Program-made: the position numbers and the translations under genes | Assembly (NCBI GenBank): GCA_019916065.1 | Contig: CM034243.1 | Span: 24,268,147-24,332,146, forward strand | Direction of reading: 5' to 3' | DNA: 64,000 nucleotides | DNA from: Vitellaria paradoxa | Lineage: Eukaryota; Streptophyta; Magnoliopsida; Ericales; Sapotaceae | Notes under the pieces: model-generated | The model's input: the letters and a program-made list of their open reading frames with translations, nothing else | What the model was told of the DNA's origin: nothing | The model's database searches: none | Shown: piece by piece, positions 46,250 to 58,049 of the stretch | Numbering within the stretch: position 1 is the stretch's first letter | Layout of the letters: each line of letters begins with the position of its first letter

Positions 46250-46463
46250 AAGTCTGATCATTCGACACAAAGACATTGAACCTGCTGAGCTCCTATCAAA
46301 AGTCATCATATATCCATTATCTGAATGTAACGTCATGCCTGATTATGATCTGCCAGATGTCTGATCATTCGACACAAAGACACTCAACCTGCTGAGCTCC
46401 AATCAAAAGTCAACATATTCCCATTATCTAAATGGCAACGTCATACCTGACAATGATCTGCCA
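46250..46463. repeat. 107-bp tandem duplication
   Basis: Units start near 46250 and 46357 and share CTGATCATTCGACACAAAGA, CAACCTGCTGAGCTCC-like sequence, AACGTCAT and ATGATCTGCCA. Less AT-rich than its surroundings. Confidence 0.85.
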
Positions 46464-46938
46464 AAAATGACTCGCCCTCATTAAAATTTTGACCAGCAAA
46501 CTACGATAGCTGAATTCTCAGCTGCTAGCTTTTTTATCCTGTTTACTTATTTATTTTCAACTCCTCGTTAAAAAGTTTTCTGTTCTTATAGTTTCTTATA
46601 GTTAACTTTTAAATGCAATTTTGTGCATTAATTAGTTTGATCTTTCTAATAGAATAAAATACATTATTTTTCTTTTTCATGGCTCATATTTCTATTTTGG
46701 ATTTCAATTCATGTTATTTTTTTAGGCCCATTTTATGATCGGACTTTAGGTGTCTATATATAAGTTGAAAAATTTTTGTATTAGATTTTAGAATAATTTT
46801 GGCAGTCGTTTTGTACTGGAGTTACATATCTTATACTCTTCATTTTTGTTTGTAATTTCGCTAATGTTTTTACCTACGGATGCAAACTTTTCTATTTTTC
46901 TTATTGTTTTCTATGTGTCTATTTTATTTTTACATAAC

Positions 46939-48582
46939 TGATTAGCACATAGTAATTGCACTTTTATACACTTTTTGATGCGTTAATTACATAAATATAT
47001 TCACTTAAAACTTAGGAAGTGTTTGGATGACAAAAAGTACAACAAAAGTACAAAAGTTGATGTAAAAATGATATGTGGTAAAATTTGATTAGAAAAAGTA
47101 TTAAAAAATGATAAAAGTTGGTGGATTTTGATGAACTTTGATAAACCAAGCATCCTCTTAGTTATATGGCATATTTTCTCATACACATTTGTTTTGTGTT
47201 GATTACAATTTTTAGGTATTAATTTTAGGCCTTTAGAGGCCTAAACAACATAAGAATGCAAGAGGAAGGATCTCATATGAATGTGAGACCAAAAAAAAAA
47301 AAAAGAAGAAAAGGGCTTTAAAAGATGAGGAAATGAAGTAAGAAAGGACCTTGTTCGGATCCCTGTCTGATCTGAACAAGGGAAGTTTCTGACCTAGATG
47401 CACATGACAATGTGCGAGAAAGGATTTGAAGACCAAAAATTTTTCTAAATGTCAGAGAGTTGTCTGGACCTGCATTTGAACAAGGGTATCTTTAGAGGAA
47501 TATACCCTCCGGTCCAAACCTCTATTTGAACACAAGACCCAAATTCTAGAAATTAATAGCAATATTGTAATTTTTAAAAGAGAGGGTTATAAATATGAGT
47601 TACGTTTCAATGAGAGAGGGAGAGACATTTCATAAGTAGATAAATAGAGTAGATTTATATAGTTTTAGAGAGAGAGAAAATAAATCTTGTTTGGTAGGAA
47701 AGAAAATTTAATTTTCTTTTGAATTTCTGTTGTAAACGTGTTCAAATTTAATACAAGTTGGAGTTTCTCTACTATCATGTGTGAGTAGTTCCTTACTTGG
47801 ATTCAAATTAAGGAGAGTAGATGATGTAAATGGATTTTCAAGATAATTTACACTTCAATGTTCAATTTTTTTTAGATTTGTTATAAATGACGATTAGTTT
47901 GTTTGGATTTTTTGAAATTGCTAGTTGAATTTACTAGATCAACTTTTTTATTTTTATTTTTTTTGTATATATATTCTATGTACATTATATGTGAGTTGCT
48001 TAGTTAGAATTTTCATGCACAATTTTAAGGATTTTGTATGTGAATTGTTATATAGAACTTTCATGTATTTTATATGGATTATGCACTCTAAGTGTTTGAT
48101 CAAGAAACCCAACTAAGTGAATCTAATCTTATAACCAATTGATTAGTTATTGTTAATTTTTATTTTGGACTTTAGTGATAGAAATCTTTTGATCTATTCT
48201 TATATAAGGGTTAGATTGAGTTATAGTTGATCCTTGAAAATTTATAAAAATCGCTACTTGAATTTTTTTGATTCAAGATCTTTTTATAGTTGTTTTTAGT
48301 TTAATCAAATTTTCAATTATAATTTTCAAATTGGATTTAATTGTTGCTTCCTAGATGTTTGACGAAATGCTTAGATAGGTTTTGTTTTCAAAATTCAACC
48401 AATTTTCCTTGATCTCTATTTTGTGACATCTACTAAGTAAGAGAAGAAGAATTATGAGTTCACAATGCCTCTCACTATGGGTACAATCGGTACTTTACCA
48501 TTTTATAAATTTAAATTGCTACAATTGATCACCTTACACTTGATGTGTATTTGCACTCTTTATGAGAACACAAGCAATAACA
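46939..48582 (+). repeat. Copia-4 5' LTR (1644 bp including a MITE)
   Basis: Begins TGATTAGCACATAG and ends CAAGCAATAACA, right before the primer site. Homologous along its length to the isolated LTR at 34751-36315. Confidence 0.85.
47015..47157. mobile_element. Short Tourist-like MITE inside the Copia-4 LTR (143 bp)
   Basis: TTA at 47012-47014 and 47158-47160. Ends GGAAGTGTTTGGATGACAAA and (reverse complement) GAGGATGCTTGGTTTATCAA form imperfect inverted repeats. The homologous LTR at 34751-36315 reads CACTTAAAAGTTAATTT at this place without the insert, giving an empty site. Confidence 0.8.
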
Positions 48583-48585
48583 AAT

Positions 48586-48597
48586 TGGTATTAGGGT
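48586..48597 (+). promoter_or_regulatory. Copia-4 primer-binding site
   Basis: TGGTATTAGGGT, 10 of 12 to the tRNA-Met site, three bases after the LTR. Confidence 0.85.
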
Positions 48598-48598
48598 C

Positions 48599-49845
48599 AT
48601 GTCGATGGCAAAATTCGAAATTGACAAGTTTGGTGGCCAAAACAATTTTTGTTTATGGCATATCAAAATGTGTGCTCTATTACATCAGCAAGGTTTAGCA
48701 AATGTGTTGAATAGAAAACTTCTTAAGAAAATCTTGGCTGAGTAGAAGGCAGATCTGGAGGAGAAAACATAAAGCGCGATTTAGTTATCACCCACAGATG
48801 AGATCTGACAAGATGTTTTAGATGATGAAACTGCTATTAGTTTGTGGAACAAGTTAGAAACCCTATACATGAAGAAGTCTATAACTAAAAGTCTGTATTG
48901 AAGTAGAGTCTATGTACCCTACGAATGAATGAAAATATGACCATTAAAGATCACGTTAATGAATTTAATAAAATCATTATGTATTTAAAGAATATTTATG
49001 TGACTATTGAGCATAAAGATTAAGCCCTGATTTTTCTGTGTTCATTGCCTAATTCTTTTAAGAATTTTGTTAGTACAATAATGTATAGTAGAAATATTAT
49101 TTCAGCAGTGGATGTGAAATCATCTCTAAACTCAAATAAGTTATGAAATAAATTAGATGACAAAGACAATAATGGATAGGCCCGAAGGTTTGTTGATGAA
49201 GTCTACAGGCAATACTCACTCAAATAATAAAGACTGAACTATAAACAGGAGTTCTGGTAACGATAAAGGCAGGAGTAAAAGTAGAGGTCATTCATAAATA
49301 GATCAATGAAGAATGTCGAATGTTACAACTATCATGGGTTTGGTCATTCCAAAGCTTAAGGAGAAATGAGGAAAACAACAATTCAAATCCCTCTAATGTT
49401 GGTGTTGTAGAAGTGCACTATGATGGTTCACAGAATGTTGTCATAGTTACTAATTCAGATGGCTCTAATGATGATGAGTGGATTCTAGATTCTGGTTGTT
49501 CTTATCATATGTGTCTTAATAGGGATTGGTTTTCTACTTATGAAACAATTAGTGGTGGCTTAGTTCAATGGGTAATAATATGGCTTGTATGACTATTGGA
49601 ATAGGTATAATTAAAATTAGACTGCATGATGGTATTGTGAGAACTTTGTAAGCTGTTTGGCATGCACCAGATTTAAAGAAATATTCGATATCCTTGGGCT
49701 CACTGGTCTTTATTAGTTTCAATTATTCAATTAAAGGTAAGTTTTGAAAGTTATTACAGGTTATCTTGTTGTGATGAGGTGAAATGAGAAAAACAGTTTG
49801 TATATTCTTCAGGGTAGTAAAATTGTGTAAAACATTTCTAAGTTT
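48599..49845 (+). pseudogene. Copia-4 gag and protease relic
   Basis: ATG at 48599 opens MSMAKFEIDKFGGQNNFCLW, the N-terminus of a Tnt1-like gag, followed by LWNKLETLYMKKSITKSLY after stops. Near 49315 comes a degraded zinc-knuckle region. The protease reads [14 protein letters not shown] (about 49470-49512), with the catalytic DSG intact. A frameshift follows near 49558, then HDGIVRTL and HAPDLKK. The frame is lost before integrase. Confidence 0.85.
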
Positions 49846-50317
49846 GTTTTCTATTATTAATTAACATCAAATTGGACCCTTAATACCTGCACATTTCTAA
49901 TTTTAATCATAGGTCCACTTGTTTTATAATTTTTTGTTTCTTGGATGGGATTTGAATTTGGATTGAATTGGGCCCAAGGAATAAATTGGATTAAGCCCAA
50001 GTAATAAATATTGGATTAATAATTGACCCCAATTAAGAATTATTATTAATTGTTATTTTTCAAGAGTTTTGTTAAAGTAATTTAACAATGGCTAGTTAAA
50101 GATAATTTTAAATTTTCATTCTTGTTATATTTTGTATTGGATTTAAATTTGAATTAGATGAGCCCAGGTAATATATTGGATTGGATTGGATTGGATTGGA
50201 TTGGATTGGATTGGGCACATGTAATAAACATTGAATTAATGATTGACTCCAATTAAGAATTATTTTTAATTAGTATTTTGGAAGGGTTTTATTAAAATAA
50301 TTTAGTAATGGTTAGTT

Positions 50318-51380
50318 CCCTACTAGACAAAGTTGTATTTGCAGTTTGAAAACTCGGGCGACCACTTTTGGCAGTCAAAATAGAAGCATTAGCAATCGCT
50401 TCTAGTGGTTGTAAAGCATTGGTCGTACTTAAAATGAACTCGGTATATTTGTGACGGCGAAAGTCAGGTAACCGCTTATAGCTGTCGCTAATAGTCCTTT
50501 TGTAGCCACTGAAAATCTGCCTAAAACTCTACGCTAATCCTCTTTTTTCCTTCTCTTATCTCTCTTTTTCCTCTTTCTTTCCCTTCCCTGTCGTCTATTC
50601 TCCCACCTTCCCTCCTCTTCTTTACTCAACCATCGCCCCATCACCAACCGTTGTCGCTACTTGCCATCGTTAGACTGGTAGCTGCTTTTCCCACTACTAT
50701 TCTCCCTCCCCAACTTTGTCTTTCTCCCTTTCCAACTTTCTCTCTCTCTCCCTCTCTATATATATACACTAACATAATTTTTTTTTTTTTTTTTCATTTT
50801 GTGTTGAGTTTGTTGAAGCCAAATTTGTACTCCTTCTCTTATGCAGATTCAAGTAAGCCTACCCCCATTTTTTTAAATAGTTTGTTCCTTTTTTTTTAAG
50901 TATATTGCCACTAGTTCTTTTTTTTTTTTTTGGAAATATGTAGGTTAGTTGTAATTTTTGTTTGTTTTATTAGTGTTTGTGTTGTAAATAAAGATTATTG
51001 AAACTAGCATATTTTTTTTTTTAGGATTATTATAAATAAAGATTACCAAAAATGTAGACTATTAATGTAAAAATGCCTTGTTTTTTTCTTTTTTTCTTTT
51101 TTTTTAGCATTTTGTATACTGTTGTTATTTGTTTTTGATTGTTGTTGTTATGTTTTGTGAATAACAATATAACAGTCGCAAATAGTTCACGAAGTAAATT
51201 CTCCAGCAATTGTCAATGCAGTCAGTAATACCATTGTAACCGCTAAAATGGTCTCTAATAATTATTAGTGACGAAGCATTTGTGTTCCTTTGATGGCGGT
51301 CGCCACGCAGTCACTAATACCTTTTAACAATCACGTTGCCACCTTTAAGGTGACCACTAATAGTCTTCTTTCTAGTAGTG
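50318..51380. mobile_element. CACTA-type non-autonomous DNA transposon (1063 bp)
   Basis: Flanked by GTT at 50315-50317 and 51381-51383. The right end, read inward, is CACTACTAGAAAGAAG; the left end is CCCTACTAGACAAAG with one change in the CACTA motif. Subterminal repeats such as GCTAATAGT, GACCACTAATAG and CGGTCGCC occur at both sides, as usual for CACTA elements. The interior holds pyrimidine-rich sequence and a frame (50651-50899) of low complexity, no transposase. Removing it restores GGTTAGTTAAAGATAATTTT of the host unit. Confidence 0.92.
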
Positions 51381-51572
51381 GTTAAAGATAATTTTAAATT
51401 TTCATTCTTGTTTTTTTTTTTGGATTGGATTTGTATTTGGATTGGATTGGGCTCAAATAATAAATTGGATTGAATTAGGTTGGATCAAGTTATAAACATT
51501 GGATTAATGATTAACCCCAATTAAGAATTATTTTTAATCGTTAATTTCGAAAAGTTTTGTTAAAGTAACTTA

Positions 51573-52090
51573 GAATGCGTTTGGGGCACCAAAAAGTAAG
51601 AAAAATGAGATAAAATGTGGTTTGGGGAAACTTTTTATGTTTGGTGCACACTGCTTAAACCGCATTTTTTGGAGATGAACAATAAAATTTGTTCCGACGG
51701 ATTGGATTTCCGTTTGGACGGATTCAAAAATTTAAGCAATCAGGACTTCTTTACACTACAATCCGTCCAAACAGATTATAGAACCCATTTGGACAAAAGT
51801 TGACCGCTCGATTCTGTCGGAATGGTTTCTACAATCCGTTGGAACAGTTTTTAAAAACAACACATAAATAGTCAAAGTGGTTGTCATTTGGTAACTTGAG
51901 AGTCCATGGTGAGAATGGCGAAAATATTTTAACTATTTGATTAATCGAATTCTAGTTATCATCTTTTTTTTTTTTGGAAAGATATTGAACATTTTTTGAA
52001 TTTTAAGAAGGCAAAAATATGTAAAATTTTATAGAGATTTTTAGAAATTTTCAGAGATTTTCATCAAACTTTGGTGCACCAAATGCACCC
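51573..52090 (+). mobile_element. Tourist-like MITE, copy 2 of a family (518 bp)
   Basis: TTA at 51570-51572 and 52091-52093. Ends GAATGCGTTTGGGGCACC and (reverse complement) GGGTGCATTTGGTGCACC agree at 14 of 18. Same family as 43972-44487 in opposite orientation. Removing it plus one TTA restores the tandem unit. Confidence 0.92.
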
Positions 52091-52245
52091 TTAATAATGG
52101 TTAGTTAAAGATAATTTTAAAATTTCATTTTATTAGTTTTTGGATTAGGTTTAAATTTGGATTGGATTAGGGCCAAGCATATATTGGATTGGATTTAGAT
52201 TGGATTGGACCAAAGTAATAAATATTTGATTGGGCAATGGATTTA

Positions 52246-52909
52246 AAAAAAATATATAATAAAATAATTTTTTAATTAAAATCACAATGTTTAATTTTAA
52301 ATGATTTTAATCTTTAAATTTCATATTTTAAATATACTTAAACTGATTAGAAATAATAAATAATTAATATTATATATAAGATGAAAAAAAAGGCCAAAAT
52401 AAATTAATTTATTCTAAAATACCAAATGTTGCCCTAATTGAAATAAAAATTGAAGAAAAGTATCCCCTGAGCTAACTTTTTGTAATTAGTTACTAAAAAA
52501 CTAACTTTTTTTTCTTTTTTTTTTTTTTGGGAAAGGGAAAAAGTTACATTTTCTTTTTGTTAATTTAACATTTTTCCCTTCATATTTTAAAAAATGTTAT
52601 GGTTTTAAAAAATGTTTAAAGTGTAAAAGAGGTAAATTTGATCATATTAAAAAAAAAAAAACAAAAAGACAAAAAACTAAATAGTTAGAAGCTGAGCTTC
52701 TTGCCACTAGGTTCACTTGAAGCCTTAACGTAACAAACATTATATGATTAAGTGTAGTGAGATATACAAACATTTTAAACTTGCCTAGAGTTGTCGGAAG
52801 ATTAATTCCACATGCTAGTAGTAATATAAACTCTAAGGTTTAAACTAATGCCCAAAGGTTGCATATTATGCTATATTAATTAACTGCAAACGAATCAAGT
52901 CAAGCACTG
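52246..52909. other. AT-rich intergenic stretch
   Basis: Homopolymer tracts only; nothing recognised. Confidence 0.4.
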
Positions 52910-53440
52910 GAGTAACAATTGCCCCAAATATAAATGAGTCAAGTTCCAAATAAGAGTTATGCAAGAAACATCACAAATCATTAACTAATAATTGCCTCAA
53001 ATCTTTGATATTAAGTCAAATAAAATTAAAACTAACAATTGCTCCAAATCAGAAAACAAATCAATATTCAACAACACAATTATTTTATTAAACTAATTAA
53101 CATATAACAAATTTACATAATAATTAATCTAAATATCTTTTATATAACAACTAAAACTAACAATTGACCCAAATCAAAAAACAAATCAATATTCAACAAC
53201 ACAATTATTTTAGTAGAACTAACATAGAACAAATTTACATACAATTAATCTAAATATCTTTACATCACAACTAAAACTAATAATTACCCCAAATTAGAAA
53301 ACAAATCGATATTCAACAAAATATTTATTTTATTAAAACTAATAGAAAACAAATTTAGGAAACAATTAAAACTAACACAATTGCCCCAAATCAGAAAACA
53401 AATCAATTTTAAAACTAACAATTGTCACCAAATAGTTTTT
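52910..53440. repeat. Tandem array with units of ~100-130 bp
   Basis: About four units with ACTAA(C/T)AATT(G/A)(C/A)(C/T)CCAAAT, AGAAAACAAATC(A/G)AT and ATTCAACAA in the same order (for example 53035, 53153, 53275, 53365). Units differ by small indels. Confidence 0.8.
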
Positions 53441-54504
53441 ATAATAACAATTAATCTAAATATTCAACAACAATACCGACAACACATAAATCAGAGAAAA
53501 AAAGGAAAACAAAAAAAGAAAATAAAATATCTATAGGTGCATGGTCAGCTAGTAGGGAACAACAATGGTGGGTAATAGTGCGAGAGTTTGGAGACTCCAA
53601 TCAAGACCTCAATTGTGAGGGAGAATATTAGGGTCAGTGTGTGAGGAAAAAAACTTGAACGTATGTATGAAGAGAGAGAGAGAAAGAAAGACACACACAC
53701 ACACACAGAGAAAGAGAGAGAGAGAGCTCTTTGGCAGGGCAACCTGGAAGTGGTAGCATGACTAGCGGATACTAGGTGGCTTCGGCGTAGGCTCTAGTGG
53801 CAAACTCTACCGCGACAAAAGATGGGAGAAGACATGCGGGAGTGAAATAGCAAGGGAGAGAGCAACATGAAATAAGGAAAAGGGGGTTTTGTTGGCAATA
53901 TAAGGGGACTTTTTAGGCGGTTGCTAATAATAGTATTTCCGTGCTTGAATTTTTTCAACGCCAAAACAACTTTCGCTAGTAGTTATACTTACTGATAATA
54001 AACATTTTTTAAAACCTCATGAAAAAATTATAAGACCTTTCAAGAATTGTTAGGGCAATTCAAAATGCCATTGGAACAAGTACTGCATGATTACGTGCAG
54101 ATGTATTATATTTATTTTTATAATTTAGTGAAGTAATTATATTTTGACTGTAAAATATAACATTTGTGATAAAAATCATACAAATATTATTAAAACGTTT
54201 GCCAACATTTTATTATTTTTCTCAAAATTTAAAAAAATATCATGATATACCTAGCTTCTTATAGTGTTCATAATTATCTAGGCATGCACGTCCTCGTTAG
54301 AATTGGTTAAATGCTTTACATGTGCGTTGGATGGAAGCTGATGGGTATTTGTAATTAGGAGGAAGCTAGGATTTGTACAAATTTAAGTTAAATATTTATA
54401 TATATATATATATTAAAATTAATAGAAGAACAAATATTGCACATTTATCTTATCACGGTTATAATTAAAAGCATCATATATATATATATATAGATATATA
54501 TGGA
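53441..54504. other. Intergenic, possible CACTA-like scrap
   Basis: A GA/CA microsatellite lies at 53681-53726. Near 53920-54000, read on the - strand, ACTACTAGCGAAAGTTG and TTAGCAACCGCC resemble CACTA subterminal sequence of the element at 50318-51380, but no paired end or target duplication was found. Confidence 0.3.
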
Positions 54505-55822
54505 TGAGTTTATTTACACTTTACAAATAATTTCTTACACTCTACTTTACCTTTTTCATTAACTAAAATTACAAAACTCTCCTTTTGTGGCTAGCTATCC
54601 TTATATATAAGATAAAATGACATATTGCCCTTCATAAAAAAATTTACAAATTTAAACAAGCATTCTTATACCTATGAAAAAATAGAAATTTACATTTAAA
54701 TACTAAAATAATTTTATTTATATTAGATTTTAATAATCATATAAAAATAAATTTATTTTATTTTTTTTTTATAATTTAATCAAATAAAAAATTAATTTCT
54801 TTTCATTCTTTTTGTTTACAAACTTTTGTTACTTTTAACTTTTTTTTTTCATCATTTTCAAGTTCTTCATTAAGGTTCTATACACACAATCATTTTAATT
54901 CTCATAATGTAGTAATTTAATTTAAAAATAATGTAATGAAATAAAATGTAAGAAAAATTGTAAATCTAAAAAAAATTATGAAAGATTTGTAAACAAGGAA
55001 CAAATATCAAGATGATAACCAATGATAAAATTTTGTAAATAAATTGAAATGAAATAAGTTATTTTCTTATTTGGTTAAGCTGTAAAATAAATAAAAATTT
55101 ATTTTTATACGATTGCTAAAAATATAAATGAAAATAAAATTCATTTTTAGTCTTTCAAAATATTTTTTTCTTAAGTAAAACCCAGCTACAAATATGAAAA
55201 TAATACAACTTGTAAATTAATTTAAATTTCTAATTTTTCTTTATCTCTGCTAACTTTTATCACCAATCCTAAATTTAAAATAAAATCATTGATTTTGTTT
55301 TCTCGCCATTCATGCACATAAAAGAAATAAAACTACCAAAAATATCTAACTAGGAAAATAAACATATCAAAAAAATTAATTTTTAAATATACAAACAAAT
55401 TTATCAAACAAACCATAAGTATCTTTCTTTTGAAAAATTAATTTGAATTTTTTGTAATAACAAATATTCTTTTAGAAAAAATCTAGAATTAGAATTTTTA
55501 TCATAATAAGATAATTCATTTACATAAGTAAATTTTTTTAAGAATTAAATTATAATTATCTATCCATTTATCAAAATATCTAAGAAAAATTGGTGAGTTG
55601 CCTTTTGTATGTATTTTTAAAAATAATTTCTAGTAAAAAAATTAAACTATTTATAATATTATTATTATGTTTTGATTGAGTTCTTGTATAAGGGGTTTTA
55701 TGACATTAAAAGTGTGCAAAACATACATGAATAGAAATATGAGTAATTATGTAATTTTAGTCAATGAAAAAATAAAATAAAGTACAACAGTTTATTTATA
55801 AAGTGCAAATAGGCTCACCCTA
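54505..55822. repeat. Long inverted repeat flanked by TA microsatellites
   Basis: The left end GGATGAGTTTATTTACACTT and the reverse complement of the right end GGGTGAGCCTATTTGCACTT pair, and pairing continues through TTTTCATTAACTAAAATTAC. A second arm pair (about 54690-54810 and 55060-55175, CATATAAAAATAAATTTATT against its complement) lies inside. Looks like a foldback DNA element; no transposase. Confidence 0.6.
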
Positions 55823-58031
55823 TATATATATATATATACAAGTGTCACAAATATAGCGGAAGTTAAGTCATAAAATTGTGAATAAGCACACAATACTAAT
55901 TCTATTTAGATTATATAATTATAAATTTATACTAATAAATTAAAATTTTTATTTAACATGCTAATTTTTTTTTGCATTATTTTTTTAATAGTAATTATTA
56001 TTGTTATTATTATTAAAACTTTTATTTAATAGGGTAAATATTTTTTCTATTATTTTATTTAATAACAATAATAATATTCATTATGTTTTAAATAATAATT
56101 TATTAAAATATAAAAAAATAAAAAATAAGAAGTTATATGATAAATAGAAGTGTGGATTAAATGAAAATATGAAATGATATCCATGAACATTTTAGTTTGA
56201 ATAAAATAAAAAATTATGAATAAGTAGTAATTATATAAAATTCTAATTTCTTTATAAGATAATTGAGATAATTATAATTAAATGGCACGTGTTATAACCA
56301 TATATGTGTCATATTTGTAGAACATGTTTGGTCATACATGACGCAAGATAGTAATAATTACGTGTCACATGTCACAACTATAGTCCAAATTCGATTCTAC
56401 GTGTTGTCAGGTTCTACTTTATATATATATATATATATATAATATGATATCTTAGATGACTATTTAAATAAAACATACAAAAAAAAAAAAAAGACAATTC
56501 AAACAAATGAAAAAAAGGGCGAAATGTATGATTCGCGTGATTTCTCCTAAAACAGAAAGAAGTTCGACTTCAAAACCTTATCACCTCACTTTCTCGACGT
56601 CTCTTTTAACTGCTAGAAAATACGAAACGTAGGATTAGTTTTGATTAATTTTCTAGGATCTAACGTTGCCAGTTTTGAATTTTCACTCTTTATTTTCATT
56701 TTGTTTTCTTTTTTTCATCCCCCACATTCCAAATCGTGTTATTTATATTAGGCCTGAAAGCTTAAAATAGTTGGGTTAGGAATAACTTCTATTCCTATTC
56801 CTCAGCTTTTTAAAAAATGATGCTTTATTATTGCTTGAAACTTTCTTACTTTCCATAGGGAAAAGTTGCTAACTTTTTAGAGTTATTTTTTATTTTTTAT
56901 TTTTTGTGTTATTATTAATAAATAGGTATTAATAGTAAAATTATTTGGTCCATCAAAAATTTGAACTATATATAAAAAAAAATTAAACTTTAGGAGAGTC
57001 AATCTGGAGCCTAAAATTTTTTGGCCCATTATAGTCAATCTTTTCGCACCATAAAGTAGAGAACCAAAGAAGAATACATATGAAGCAAGTTAATGTCAAA
57101 ATGCCGCCAAGAGAAGTACGGGACGGCGAACATAATGTACATACATAAAATTGTTTTTTTTATAGTTTTTTTTTTTCTTTTTTGTTTTTTTAGGTGTTTA
57201 TTCTTTGTACTTCAATAAAATACACGAGGTATATATAAAGGTCAGGGCATTAGTTATGCTAAATTTGATTAATCATTATATTTTGACAAGGCAAATAAAA
57301 TAACATAGGGTCAATTTCATGTGCTAATTAAAAATTATAATTGTAAACATCAAAGTTGACTAGGCGCTCGTGACCACATGTGCGTGCTTCTTACAAAATT
57401 ATCCTCGTAGATTTCAAAGTGGTTACATGTATATGTAACTATATGCCCACCAAAAAAATGTGTATGTGCATTGACACAAATGTAGTAGCTTATAGTAGTA
57501 TCTGAGTAATTCAGGGTCATAAAGAGATTGAACAAGTACAAGAGAGTACTTGATCCGGTCAAATTTGTTAAAAAATTATTGAAAAATATTGTAATAAGAT
57601 TGAGATAGACGAGTTTGAAATATACGTGGTAGATGTTTATATTTATAGGATACTGATACGTTTCTTATTTTTAGGAATATATTTTTGCTAAGAAATTCGA
57701 GTTTCCAAGGAACTCCTTAAAGGACACAAAGTGTACAGGAAATATTAATTGATTATTTTTATGTATGGCTCCTAGACTATCAATTATTTTACAAGCTAAT
57801 TGTTATAACCAGTGCACTTAAAATCAAAAGGAAAATCCCAACACACAAATAATCATCCTACTTCTTTGAGATAATGACAACTAAAATTCAAATGCCAGTT
57901 TAACTATTTCAATGACAATTGAAGGTCAAATGCTTCTTAATTATTTTAACCCTTCACATAATGGATAATGAATTTGTTATTGAATTTAAACTTAGCTGAA
58001 ACTAAGGAGGCTTCAATTCACAATTATATCA
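55595..58031. repeat. Duplicated segment, copy 1
   Basis: Matches 62162-64000 in the same orientation, starting GAGTTGCCTTTTGTAT and running to the Gypsy-B LTR. Only this copy has the stretch between two TA microsatellites (about 55828-56440) and an extra ~85 bp near 56795-56868. Confidence 0.88.
57654..58031 (-). repeat. Gypsy-B 3' LTR (378 bp)
   Basis: On the + strand TGATACGTTT to CAATTATATCA. About 55 bp present in the other LTR copies (containing AACTTGTGAATCGGTAAAG at 63742-64000) are missing here near 57680. Confidence 0.88.
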
Positions 58032-58049
58032 ACTCCTCTCTTCTTAAAA

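Larger units (their letters stand above)
46939..49845 (+). mobile_element. Copia-4: 5' half of a Copia retrotransposon with long LTR
   Basis: A 5' LTR, primer-binding site, gag and protease followed by an abrupt end near 49845, where a GAG-pre-integrase block turns into unrelated repeat sequence. No integrase, RT or 3' LTR follows in the window. The truncation borders the tandem array at 49930. Confidence 0.85.
49930..52245. repeat. Tandem array of ~200-bp units, interrupted by two transposons
   Basis: Without the insertions there are three units and a partial fourth: about 49940-50138, 50139-50317 plus 51381-51420, 51421-51572 plus 52091-52141, and 52142-52245. Each has TTGGATT-rich sequence, GGGCCCAAGTAATAAA-like sequence, TTGA(C/T)(C/T)CCAATTAAGAATTA and GGTTAGTTAAAGATAATTTT. 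The second unit has a (TTGGA)n run at 50176-50214. Confidence 0.88.

Noticed and set aside
50651..50899. 82-codon frame inside the CACTA element
   Set aside because: Low-complexity pyrimidine-rich sequence; not a transposase.
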